Positions 1-7,695 of a stretch of DNA of 64,000 bases are shown here, in pieces. Numbering within the stretch: position 1 is the stretch's first letter; every line of letters starts with the position of its first letter. The translations under genes were made by a program, and so were the position numbers. The notes below the pieces were generated by a model. That model was not told where the DNA came from, made no database searches, and worked only from the letters and a program-made list of their open reading frames with translations. The DNA is from Sphingomonadales bacterium (GTDB lineage: Bacteria > Pseudomonadota > Alphaproteobacteria > Sphingomonadales > Sphingomonadaceae): positions 558,001-622,000 of the forward strand of contig JADJXT010000001.1 of the NCBI GenBank assembly GCA_016720115.1, read 5' to 3'.

Positions 1-719
1 CCGATCAGGATGCAGCCTGCGCCGTGATCGAGCGCAAACTGGTGCAGCACATCGTCGGTATCGCGCACGCCGGGCTTCAGATTGTGCAGCTCGGTGGCGA
101 TGTCGTGGCGTGACAGATATTCGGAAGCCGCAGTTTGCGGGAATTCCTCTTCCTTGTTGCCGATCGAAACCAGATGCACGGCAGATGCCATTTTGAGTGT
201 CGGCAGCGCATGGCGGATCGCCCGCGCCGCCTGTTCGGAGGCATTCCAGCCAACCACAACCGGTGCCGTCGGATCGATACGGTCGCATCCTGTGGGGACG
301 ACCAGCACCGGGCAGCCTGCATGGACGACCACGGCATCGACGATAGGCAGCGGATGCGCGACATCGCCCTTTTGCGGGCCAGCCTGGCCGAGAATGACCA
401 TATCGGCGAGCGAGGACGCCGAAACGAGCGTCTGCGCAACATCGCCGTCAAAGGCCTGCCAGTCCCAGCGGACATCTTCCTTGGAAAGCCGGTTCTCGAC
501 CTGGCGCTGCAGTGCGTCCTGCGTTTTGCGTAGTTCCTCGATAAGCACGCTGCTGGTGAACATGCCGCCAGCGGGATCGAAGGTCGCATAGGCGCCATAA
601 GGCGTCACATGCATGCATGTGAGATGCGCGTCATGCGCGCGGCAAAGGTCGAGGGCGGCGGTCAGGCGGTTTTCAAAGCCGCTATCGTCATAAACATGAA
701 CGAGTACAGATTTCAGCAT
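1..719 (-). CDS. Universal stress protein, UspA family (3' end cut by window edge)
   Basis: Reading leftward from the ATG at 719 gives an open frame of 239 codons that leaves the window without a stop. It begins MLKSVLVHVYDDSGFENRL and contains two Usp-like halves. The first ends near VHAGCPVLVVPTG and the second starts at APVVVGWNASEQAARAIRHA. Tandem Usp proteins of about 270-290 residues are common in alphaproteobacteria, so only about 40 residues are probably missing. Usp proteins bind nucleotides in the cytoplasm and rise under oxygen or nutrient stress. The gene diverges from hemN and shares an FNR/FixK-type box at 805-818, which fits oxygen-responsive control. Identity as Usp is firm; the physiological role is inferred. 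Confidence 0.85.
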   Translation of the reverse strand, partial: MLKSVLVHVYDDSGFENRLTAALDLCRAHDAHLTCMHVTPYGAYATFDPAGGMFTSSVLIEELRKTQDALQRQVENRLSKEDVRWDWQAFDGDVAQTLVSASSLADMVILGQAGPQKGDVAHPLPIVDAVVVHAGCPVLVVPTGCDRIDPTAPVVVGWNASEQAARAIRHALPTLKMASAVHLVSIGNKEEEFPQTAASEYLSRHDIATELHNLKPGVRDTDDVLHQFALDHGAGCILI

Positions 720-804
720 TGCAAATTCCTCTGCAATTTCGATTTGTTGGTGCAGACAATAGATTCGCTGCGGCGGATGTCCTTGACCAATGACAAGGAA
801 CTTC

Positions 805-818
805 TTGACTGAGATCAA
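805..818. promoter_or_regulatory. FNR/FixK/Anr-type box between usp and hemN
   Basis: TTGAC-TGAG-ATCAA differs from the family consensus TTGAT-N4-ATCAA at one position. Its centre (811.5) is exactly 41.5 bases upstream of a predicted hemN transcription start at about 853. A plausible -10 hexamer, TAGTTT, sits at 841-846. A weaker half-matching site, TTGAC-CAAT-GACAA, lies at 783-796 and may serve the divergent usp gene. Site recognition is direct; the regulator itself is not in the window. Confidence 0.75.
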
Positions 819-855
819 AGCGAAACCCGGCTTCAATCCCTAGTTTCCGGGTATT

Positions 856-2175
856 ATGTGGCCATATTTCCCGGATCTTTTGGCGCGGCCCGTGCCACGA
901 TATACCAGCTACCCCCCGGCCACGCAGTTCACCGACACAGTAGGGGCGGACGTGCAGGCGCAGGCGCTCAATTCCGTGGTCAGCGGAACGCCGATCTCGC
1001 TCTACGCGCATATCCCCTATTGCCAGTCGATCTGCTGGTATTGCGGCTGCAACACCGGCGCGGCCGGGCGAACACAGCGGCTGCACGCCTATCTCGAAGC
1101 GCTTGAGGCCGAGATGGCGATGGTCGCGAAGATGCTGGGCGGGCGCGGCAAACTGCAGCGCATCGCCTTTGGCGGGGGCAGCCCCAATGCCATCGAACCC
1201 ATTGCATTTGTTCGGCTCGTCGACCGGTTGGTGACGATGTTCGCCGGAATCAGTCCCAACATATCGGTTGAGATCGATCCGCGTGCTTTCAGCCTCGAAT
1301 GGGCGATGACGCTGGCTGTGGCGCAGGTCAGCCGGGTCAGTTTCGGCGTGCAGAGTTTCGATCCCGAAATCCAGGCGGCTATCGGTCGCATCCAGCCGGT
1401 GGAGATGATCGAAACCTGCCTGGCTTCTCTGCGCGCGCGCGGTGTCGAGTCGATCAATTTCGATTTGATGTACGGCCTGCCGCATCAGACCAACGACAGC
1501 CTGCTTGGAACGCTGGACGATGTCGTCCGCATGCGTCCTTCGCGCATCGCCCTGTTCGGCTATGCGCATTTGCCGCATATTTTCCCACGACAGAAACGCA
1601 TCGACGCGGCGGCGCTGCCGGGTATCGAGGCGCGGTTCGAACAGGCGGCAATTGGCTATGAACGACTTGTGTCCGAAGGCTATGTGCCCATCGGTTTCGA
1701 TCATTTCGCGCTGCCGGACGATCCAATCGCGATTGCGGCAGCCGAAGGCAAGGTGCGGCGCAATTTTCAAGGCTTCACCGAAGACCAGTCCGATGTGCTG
1801 ATCGGTTTTGGCGCCAGCGCAATCAGCCAGTTTCCGGAAGCTATCATACAAAATGAAAAAAATCCAGGTGCGTACCGGCAGATCGTGGGGGCGCACCAGC
1901 TCGCAGGGCGGCGCGGGCTGGTCCGCGATGCCGACGATCAAATGCGCGCGCGCTTGATCGAACGCTTGCTTTGCACCGGTCGCACCGATGCAAGCTGCCT
2001 GTCGAACAACGCGGCAACAATGGCATCGCTGCGGCAGCTTGAGGAGCGTCGGCTTCTGGTTCGCGATGGCAGCGAGATTGAAATTACCGAGGCCGGCAGG
2101 CCCTATGCCCGTGTCGTTGCGGCGTTGTTCGATACAACGCTTCCGGCGCTTGGCACCGGATCGCTGGCGGCCTGA
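856..2175 (+). CDS. hemN: Oxygen-independent coproporphyrinogen III dehydrogenase
   Basis: This 439-residue radical SAM enzyme oxidatively decarboxylates two propionates of coproporphyrinogen III to give protoporphyrinogen IX without oxygen, a cytoplasmic step of haem synthesis. The opening MWPYFPDLLARPVPRYTSYP is typical of true HemN rather than HemW. The cluster-binding cysteines C56, C60 and C63, followed by C65, are in the motif PYCQSICWYCGC, and the SAM-binding GGGSP motif follows. Length matches the family (about 450). There is no good Shine-Dalgarno, and the FNR-type box is spaced so that the mRNA would start only about 3 bases before the ATG. It ends 3 bases before the convergent tlyA. 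Confidence 0.96.
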   Translation: MWPYFPDLLARPVPRYTSYPPATQFTDTVGADVQAQALNSVVSGTPISLYAHIPYCQSICWYCGCNTGAAGRTQRLHAYLEALEAEMAMVAKMLGGRGKLQRIAFGGGSPNAIEPIAFVRLVDRLVTMFAGISPNISVEIDPRAFSLEWAMTLAVAQVSRVSFGVQSFDPEIQAAIGRIQPVEMIETCLASLRARGVESINFDLMYGLPHQTNDSLLGTLDDVVRMRPSRIALFGYAHLPHIFPRQKRIDAAALPGIEARFEQAAIGYERLVSEGYVPIGFDHFALPDDPIAIAAAEGKVRRNFQGFTEDQSDVLIGFGASAISQFPEAIIQNEKNPGAYRQIVGAHQLAGRRGLVRDADDQMRARLIERLLCTGRTDASCLSNNAATMASLRQLEERRLLVRDGSEIEITEAGRPYARVVAALFDTTLPALGTGSLAA

Positions 2176-2178
2176 CCC

Positions 2179-2925
2179 TTACCCCTCGCTATTTTCTGCC
2201 CAGATCAGGAATTCGACATTGCCCTTGGGCCCGGTGATCGGGCTTTCGGTAAGGCCCTTTACTGCCCAGCCACTGGCTTCAAGCCAGGCCGATATCTCGT
2301 CGCACACACGGGAATGGACGGACGCATCGCGCACGACGCCGCCCTTGCCAACCTCGCCGCGCCCCGCTTCGAACTGCGGTTTGATCAGCGCGATCATTTG
2401 GGCTCCGGGCCTAGCGAAGGACATGGGTCGTTCGAGCACCTTGGACAGGCTGATAAAGCTGGCGTCGCAGACAATGATGTCGACCAGTTCCGGAATATGT
2501 TCGGCAGTCAGGATGCGCGCGCTGGTCTGTTCATGGACGATTACGCGCGGGTCCTGTCGCAACTTCCAGGCGAGCTGGTTGGTGCCACTGTCGACGGCAT
2601 AGATCTTCACCGCACCCTTGCTCAGCAATACGTCGGTAAAGCCCCCCGTGGACGAACCGACGTCGATTGCGACCATGCCCGTCGCATCAATGCCAAACTG
2701 ATCGAGTGCATGCGCCAGCTTCACGCCCCCACGCGAGACCCAGGGATGGTCTTGCCCCTTGACGCTGACCTCGGCGTCTTCGGCCACTTGCAACCCCGGC
2801 TTGTCGGCCTTTTTGTCGCCCAGCATCACATGGCCCGCCATTACCAGGGCTTGCGCGCGTGTCCGGCTTTCGGCGAGGCCGCGTTCGACGAGCAGTTGAT
2901 CTATCCGGATTTTCTGTTTGGCCAT
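2179..2925 (-). CDS. tlyA: TlyA family rRNA (cytidine-2'-O)-methyltransferase
   Basis: This 248-residue protein has an N-terminal S4 RNA-binding domain (about residues 5-65) and an FtsJ-like Rossmann methyltransferase domain. The SAM-binding loop DVGSSTGGFTDVLL is near residues 88-101. Family members such as mycobacterial TlyA methylate ribose 2'-OH groups of 16S and 23S rRNA. The old label hemolysin A is probably a misnomer. Length and domain order are normal. It converges with hemN and diverges from the lipoprotein gene at 2976. Whether it modifies one or both rRNAs here cannot be told. Confidence 0.92.
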   Translation of the reverse strand: MAKQKIRIDQLLVERGLAESRTRAQALVMAGHVMLGDKKADKPGLQVAEDAEVSVKGQDHPWVSRGGVKLAHALDQFGIDATGMVAIDVGSSTGGFTDVLLSKGAVKIYAVDSGTNQLAWKLRQDPRVIVHEQTSARILTAEHIPELVDIIVCDASFISLSKVLERPMSFARPGAQMIALIKPQFEAGRGEVGKGGVVRDASVHSRVCDEISAWLEASGWAVKGLTESPITGPKGNVEFLIWAENSEG

Positions 2926-2975
2926 CGCAATTTGGGGCCTAGCCGAATGCTGGCCGATTGGCCATAAGGCTGTCC

Positions 2976-3506
2976 ATGCGGTTGAACCCTTTGATCCTGC
3001 TCCCCTTGCTTGCGCTTGCAGCCTGCGTGCCGTCGAAACCCGAACCGGTTCCGCAGCCCAAACCGCAACCCGTTCCGCCTCCGGTCGTCATCGCGCCGCA
3101 GCCGGTACGCCCGGCGGGTGAATGGGTCGACTGGCCGATCGAACCCGGCACCTGGGTCTATCGCGCCGATACACGCGGGTCGCTTGCCCTGTTTGGCCCA
3201 GCAGGTGCCAATGCGACGGTTACCCTGCGTTGCGACAAGGCACGCGCGCGCATCTTCCTTTCGGTGTCCGGCACAGCTCAAGGCAGTCCAATGGTGGTTC
3301 GCACAAGCTCTACGATGAAATCGCTCGTCGCATCGCAAGCCTCGACTGCGCCGCCTTATGTCGCTGCCGAACTGCTGCCCCGCGATGCCATCCTCGACGC
3401 AATTGCCTATAGCCGCGGGCGCTTTGCCATCGAAATTGCAGGCTTGCGTCCGATGGCAATTCCGAACTGGGCAGAGATCGGGCGTGTGATCGAGGATTGC
3501 CGCTGA
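2976..3506 (+). CDS. Putative lipoprotein of unknown function
   Basis: The 176-residue product starts MRLNPLILLPLLALAACVPS, a short basic n-region, a hydrophobic core and a lipobox (LAAC). The mature protein should therefore be lipid-anchored on the outer or inner membrane. A Pro/Lys-rich spacer (about residues 20-45) precedes a globular domain with no motif I recognise. The ATG at 2976 is preceded by AAGG at suitable spacing; a TTG at 2958 in the same frame is less likely. I can give no function beyond an envelope location. Confidence 0.8.
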   Translation: MRLNPLILLPLLALAACVPSKPEPVPQPKPQPVPPPVVIAPQPVRPAGEWVDWPIEPGTWVYRADTRGSLALFGPAGANATVTLRCDKARARIFLSVSGTAQGSPMVVRTSSTMKSLVASQASTAPPYVAAELLPRDAILDAIAYSRGRFAIEIAGLRPMAIPNWAEIGRVIEDCR

Positions 3507-3523
3507 TTTTGCGCAAGAAAAAA

Positions 3524-3539
3524 GGGCCGTGAACGGCCC
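3524..3539. other. Short hairpin after the lipoprotein gene
   Basis: GGGCCGT and ACGGCCC form a perfect 7-bp inverted repeat with almost no loop. A run of A lies on its left, so the U-tract needed for a terminator would be on the minus-strand transcript. No leftward gene ends here, so its use as a terminator is doubtful. Confidence 0.35.
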
Positions 3540-3635
3540 CGCGCAAGAGGCGAGATATTTGCCACAAAATTTTCGAAAAACAAGACTTGTTTCGACGATT
3601 CGCTTGATTCAAATTCGAGTCGCGGAGGGCAAGCA

Positions 3636-3738
3636 GATGCAAGACGCAAACAGTTTTCAACAATCGAAAGGAGGTGATCCGATGTCTCATGGTTCAGTTA
3701 CGAGGTCGGACATTTCCGTTCGGGGGATCGGCTGCTGA
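3636..3738 (+). CDS. Tiny ORF with full-length anti-Shine-Dalgarno complement (leader peptide candidate)
   Basis: Two in-frame starts are possible: ATG 3636 (33 codons) and ATG 3682 (18 codons, MSHGSVTRSDISVRGIGC). The second is preceded at 3667-3680 by AAAGGAGGTGATCC. That is the exact complement of the last 14 bases of a typical alphaproteobacterial 16S rRNA (GGATCACCTCCTTT). Such complete complementarity is rare and suggests very strong ribosome recruitment, or a deliberate decoy. A rho-independent terminator at 3798-3826 closes the unit before sppA. I do not recognise the peptide. Expression and conservation are inferred, not shown. Confidence 0.5.
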
Positions 3739-3745
3739 TTTCAGC

Positions 3746-3784
3746 ATGAATACCACTCCCGGCAGCGGCATGTCCGGCTGCTGA
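3746..3784 (+). CDS. Second tiny ORF in the same unit
   Basis: Seven bases after the previous stop, an ATG opens a 12-codon frame MNTTPGSGMSGC. Like its neighbour it ends in Gly-Cys before TGA (both share the bases GGCTGCTGA). It has no good ribosome binding site of its own and could only be read by re-initiation. The shared ending may be chance or a local duplication. Coding status is weak. Confidence 0.2.
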   Translation: MNTTPGSGMSGC

Positions 3785-3797
3785 CCATGCAAGGAAA

Positions 3798-3826
3798 GGG
3801 TCGCTTCCCACCGGAGCGGCCCTTTT
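3798..3826 (+). terminator. Rho-independent terminator of the small-ORF unit
   Basis: GGGTCGCT and AGCGGCCC pair over 8 bp with one G-U pair and a 9-base loop, followed directly by TTTT. It separates the small transcript from sppA, whose ATG is 66 bases further on. Confidence 0.7.
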
Positions 3827-3891
3827 CGCATGGGTGGTTGGAAAGCGCGGCTTTCAGCCCTAGATTGATATCCGAAAGTCGAGGTTCGATA

Positions 3892-5772
3892 ATGGCATTC
3901 CTTAAAGGCGTATGGCGGTTTCTGGTGGCGATCAAGGATGGGCTGGCCTTGCTCTTCCTGCTGGTCTTCTTTGGGTTCCTCTACGCGCTGCTCAGCGCGG
4001 GCCCGAATCCGGGTGCCGTTCGCGACGGGGCCTTGCTGATTGAACTGGACGGATTCGTCTCCGAACAACCGGCTGCCATCGATCCTGTTGCCGCCTTGCT
4101 GTCGCAGCGCGCGCCGATACGTGAATATCGCCAGCGCGATATTTCCCGCGCGCTCGATCTGGCGGTGAAGGATGACCGCATCAAGGCTGTGGTTCTCGAC
4201 CTCGACCGCTTCATGGGCGGTGGCCAGTCCAGCCTTTCGGCGCTAGGTGAACGGATCGGGGCGGTGCGCAAGGCGGGCAAGGCGGTCTACGCTTTCGCCA
4301 CTGCTTACAGCGACGATGGCTATCAGCTTGCCGCGCATGCCAGCGAAATCTGGGTCGATCCGCTGGGCGGTGTGTTGCCCACCGGGCCGGGCGGTTCGCG
4401 AACCTATTATAAGGGCCTGTTCGACCAACTCGGCATCAAGGCGCATATCTACCGCGTCGGCACATTCAAAAGCGCGGTCGAACCCTATATGCGTGCTGAC
4501 CAGTCGCCCGAAGCCGAACAGGCGATGAAGGCGCTATATGACGAGGTGTGGGAGCAGTGGCGGAGCGAGGTTGCGAAAGCCCGCCCCAAGGCAAAGCTGG
4601 ACGCGCTTCTGGCCGACGCCCCGGCGATGATAGAGGCGGCCAGGGGCGATCTGGCCCAACTGGCGCTGTCAAACGGATTGGTGGACAGGCTGGGTGACCG
4701 GGTTGCGTTCGGCAAACATGTCGCGGCCAAGGTGGGCGAGGGGCGCGATGAAAAAATCGGCTCTTTCGCCGAAACCCGGCCCGCAATATTGCTTGCCGCG
4801 CATGCGCCCTCGCGTGATGGCTCACCGATAGGCGTGATTACCGTCGCCGGTGAAATCATCGATGGGGAGGGCGGCCCGGGCGTGGCTGCGGGCGATAGCG
4901 TATCCGAATTGATCTACGGCGCGCTTAAAAATGAAGAACTGAAGGCGCTGGTATTGCGGGTCGATTCGCCGGGCGGCTCGGTGACCGCGTCGGAAAAAAT
5001 CCGGCTGGCCATTGCAGAGGCCAAAAAGCGCAAAATTCCCGTGGTCGTCTCAATGGCCAATCTGGCAGCGAGCGGGGGTTATTGGATATCGATGCCTGCC
5101 GACGCCATTTTTGCCGAACCGTCGACGATCACCGGCTCGATTGGCATATTCGGCGTGTTGCCTTCGGGCAAGGAGGCGCTCGCCAAATGGGGCATCACCA
5201 CCGATGGCGTGCGCACGACCCCGCTTTCGGGCGAGCCCGATGTGCTGGGCGGGATCAGTCCGGAATTTGACCGGCTGGCGCAGGCGACGGTCGAAAAGGG
5301 CTATCGCGATTTCCTGACGCGTGTCGCGGCTTCGCGCAAAAAGACTGTCGAGCAAGTCGATGCCATCGGGCAGGGCCGCGTGTGGGCCGGTGGCACTGCG
5401 CGGCAATTGGGGCTGGTCGACCGATTGGGTGGACTCGATGATGCGCTGGTTGAAGCGGCTCGGTTGGCGAGACTCGAAAAGGATGAATGGCACCCGCTCT
5501 TCATCGAACCGCAGCCGGATTTTGCCAGCACGCTGCTCGGCGGGTTGATGCCCGAACCGGCGCAAGCGCAGTTTCCGACCGATCTGTTCGGACGTGCAGC
5601 TTTGGAACAGCAATTGGCATTTGACCGGATTGCGGCGGATCTGCGCATGCTCTCTGGAGTCAAGGGCGCGCAGGTGCGCTGTCTGGAATGTGGGGTTGTC
5701 GCCGGTGTGCCGCCGACCGCTTCGACAAGCAGCCCGTGGAATAATTTGTTCGACCTTCTCCGTTCGTCTTGA
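3892..5772 (+). CDS. sppA: Signal peptide peptidase SppA, 67K type
   Basis: This 626-residue inner-membrane serine protease degrades signal peptides after their release. One N-terminal membrane segment (about residues 17-40, LALLFLLVFFGFLYALL) anchors two tandem S49 domains facing the periplasm. The catalytic dyad is visible: the general-base lysine in GTFKSAVEP (K193) and the nucleophile in ANLAASGGYW (S394), matching E. coli K209 and S409. The start at 3892 gives the normal N-terminus; an upstream in-frame ATG at 3787 would run through the terminator. The last 25 or so residues are unusual and overlap sequence resembling the local TTCGACAAGC repeats, so the C-terminal tail is probably repeat-derived. 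Confidence 0.95.
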   Translation: MAFLKGVWRFLVAIKDGLALLFLLVFFGFLYALLSAGPNPGAVRDGALLIELDGFVSEQPAAIDPVAALLSQRAPIREYRQRDISRALDLAVKDDRIKAVVLDLDRFMGGGQSSLSALGERIGAVRKAGKAVYAFATAYSDDGYQLAAHASEIWVDPLGGVLPTGPGGSRTYYKGLFDQLGIKAHIYRVGTFKSAVEPYMRADQSPEAEQAMKALYDEVWEQWRSEVAKARPKAKLDALLADAPAMIEAARGDLAQLALSNGLVDRLGDRVAFGKHVAAKVGEGRDEKIGSFAETRPAILLAAHAPSRDGSPIGVITVAGEIIDGEGGPGVAAGDSVSELIYGALKNEELKALVLRVDSPGGSVTASEKIRLAIAEAKKRKIPVVVSMANLAASGGYWISMPADAIFAEPSTITGSIGIFGVLPSGKEALAKWGITTDGVRTTPLSGEPDVLGGISPEFDRLAQATVEKGYRDFLTRVAASRKKTVEQVDAIGQGRVWAGGTARQLGLVDRLGGLDDALVEAARLARLEKDEWHPLFIEPQPDFASTLLGGLMPEPAQAQFPTDLFGRAALEQQLAFDRIAADLRMLSGVKGAQVRCLECGVVAGVPPTASTSSPWNNLFDLLRSS

Positions 5773-5779
5773 GCCTGAC

Positions 5780-5893
5780 GCACCTCCCCGGTACGGGGAG
5801 GCAGGCATCGCGTAGCGATGCCGGAGAGGCTTGGGATAAATTCGCTCCTCTCCTGTGTGCTTCGCACGCTGTCCTCCCCTGCCGGGGAGGTGC
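5780..5893. repeat. Palindromic repeat, ACCTCCCCGG family
   Basis: GCACCTCCCCGG (5780-5791) and CCGGGGAGGTGC (5882-5893) are perfect 12-bp inverted arms, with further smaller palindromes inside. It fills the gap between the convergent sppA and nadE genes. A shorter relative lies at 41180-41231. Confidence 0.75.
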
Positions 5894-5929
5894 TTTATTC
5901 AGGCTTGAATGCGTTTTGCACGAGAGGCT

Positions 5930-7585
5930 TCACCCGCTCCGGAAAGCATTGGTGATCGGATAGCGCCGGTCACGCCCGAAATTGCGGCTGCCGAGCTTCA
6001 CACCCGGCGGGGCCTGCCGCCTTTTATATTCGGCGATATAAAGCAGGCGCTCGATCCGCTCGACCACTGCGCGCGAATGGCCATGCGCGGTGACTTCGTC
6101 GACCGACAATTCCTGTTCGACCAGCCCCAGCAATATATCGTCCAGCACCGGATATTCGGGCAGGCTGTCGCTGTCCTTCTGGTCGGGTCGCAGTTCGGCA
6201 GACGGTGGACGTGTGATGATCGCTTCGGGCATCACCGGTCCGTCGGGACCAAGGCCGATGCGCGGCTTGTGCGCGTTGCGCCAGCGCGAAATGGCGAACA
6301 CCGTCGTCTTGTAGGCATCCTTCAGCGGGTTGTAGCCACCCGCCATATCGCCATAAATGGTTGCATAGCCGACGCTCATCTCGCTCTTGTTGCCGGTGGT
6401 CAGCAGCATGTGGCCGAACTTGTTCGACAGCGCCATCAGTGTCACCCCGCGGATGCGCGACTGGACATTCTCCTCGGTGATGTCGACGTCGCGGTCGGCG
6501 AAACTGCCCGCCAGCATCTCGTCAAAGGCAACGACCGCCGGATTGATCGGGATGGTGTCGAGGCGGCAGCCGATCATTTGCGCACATTCGGCGGCCAGAT
6601 CGAGGCTCAACTGGCCGGTGAAGCGGCTGGGCAGCATCACGCACCAGACACGCTCCGGGCCCAGCGCGTCCGCAGCAATCGCGGCACAGATCGCACTGTC
6701 GATCCCGCCCGAAAGCCCCAGCACCACGCCGGGAAAGCGGTTGCGGTCAACATAGTCGCGCAGCGCCAGCACCATCGCCGAATAGATGTCGGCGGGATGA
6801 TCTTCCCAGACGGCGCATTCGCCTGCTTCGCAGACCCAGCCGGAGGACTGCCTGTTCCAGCGGGTGATGCGCAGGCACTCTTCCCAATCGGGCAGCCGGT
6901 GTGCTGCCGCACCATCGGCGTTGAGCACGAACGAGCTGCCGTCGAAAACCAGCTCATCCTGCCCGCCGATACGGTTGAGAAACAGCACGGGGAGCCCCGT
7001 TTCGGCAACGCGCGCGGCGAACACCTGTTCGAGCCTGCGATCGTCCTTGTCGATCTCGTACGGGCTGCCATTGACCGAAATCAGCAGTTCCGCGCCCTGC
7101 CGCTTCAGATGGGTGGAAACAGTCGGCAGCCAGCCATCCTCGCAGATCGGCAGGCCCAGCTTCACCCCGCGAAATTCGACCGGATCGGGAAGCGGGCCGC
7201 TGGCGAAGATGCGCTTTTCGTCGAAGGTGCCGTAATTGGGCAATTCGTGTTTTTTGCGGATTGCGGCGATCTTCCCGCCGTCGAGCAGCGCGACGATATT
7301 ATAGAGCGCATCGCCTTCGCTGAGGATTGAACCAACGAGCATCGCGGGTCCGCCATCCGCCGTGGCTGCGGCCAGCCGATCGAGTTCGCGCGCGGCGGCC
7401 TGCTGGAAAGCGGGTTTCAGGACAAGGTCTTCTGCCGGATAGCCGATCAGCTGCTGTTCGGGGAAAAGCGCGAGATCGACATCCCCTGCCTTTTCCCGCC
7501 ATGCGAGCATCGCATCGGCATTGCCCTTCAGGTCGCCCACACGCTGGTTGAGCTGGGCCATGGCGATGGTGAGGGTGTCGGTCAT
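5930..7585 (-). CDS. nadE: Glutamine-hydrolysing NAD+ synthase
   Basis: This 551-residue two-domain enzyme converts nicotinic acid adenine dinucleotide to NAD+ with ATP and glutamine. An N-terminal nitrilase-type glutaminase domain (about residues 1-250) shows the Glu (FPEQQLIGYP), Lys (RKKHELPNYG) and Cys (LPICEDGW) catalytic residues. The C-terminal synthetase domain carries the PP-loop SGGIDSA near residue 295. The length is typical of the bacterial glutamine-dependent form. It diverges from prs across a 110-base gap. An oppositely oriented open frame over the same bases (5909-7330) is only a high-GC shadow. Confidence 0.97.
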   Translation of the reverse strand: MTDTLTIAMAQLNQRVGDLKGNADAMLAWREKAGDVDLALFPEQQLIGYPAEDLVLKPAFQQAAARELDRLAAATADGGPAMLVGSILSEGDALYNIVALLDGGKIAAIRKKHELPNYGTFDEKRIFASGPLPDPVEFRGVKLGLPICEDGWLPTVSTHLKRQGAELLISVNGSPYEIDKDDRRLEQVFAARVAETGLPVLFLNRIGGQDELVFDGSSFVLNADGAAAHRLPDWEECLRITRWNRQSSGWVCEAGECAVWEDHPADIYSAMVLALRDYVDRNRFPGVVLGLSGGIDSAICAAIAADALGPERVWCVMLPSRFTGQLSLDLAAECAQMIGCRLDTIPINPAVVAFDEMLAGSFADRDVDITEENVQSRIRGVTLMALSNKFGHMLLTTGNKSEMSVGYATIYGDMAGGYNPLKDAYKTTVFAISRWRNAHKPRIGLGPDGPVMPEAIITRPPSAELRPDQKDSDSLPEYPVLDDILLGLVEQELSVDEVTAHGHSRAVVERIERLLYIAEYKRRQAPPGVKLGSRNFGRDRRYPITNAFRSG

Positions 7586-7695
7586 ATTTCTTCCCTATTG
7601 TCCACAATCGAGGCGGGCAAGGCGATTGTCAGCCCAAGTCTCCTTCGCTAGGGCGACCTCGCGATTCTCGACCGCGGCAAAAAGGGGTGGCGCGC

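Noticed and set aside
688..1941. 417-codon leftward open frame opposite hemN
   Set aside because: It is antisense to a clear HemN gene, has no family motif and is rich in His, Arg and Asp, as usual for high-GC shadow frames.
3524..3539. Terminator of the lipoprotein gene
   Set aside because: The hairpin has its A/T tract on the wrong side for a rightward transcript, so I list it only as a hairpin.
3667..3680. Fragment of a 16S rRNA gene
   Set aside because: Only the 14 bases complementary to the rRNA end match; flanking bases are unrelated and the orientation is that of a ribosome binding site before an ATG.
5909..7330. 473-codon rightward open frame opposite nadE
   Set aside because: Antisense to an unmistakable NAD synthetase; no ribosome binding site and no domain pattern.
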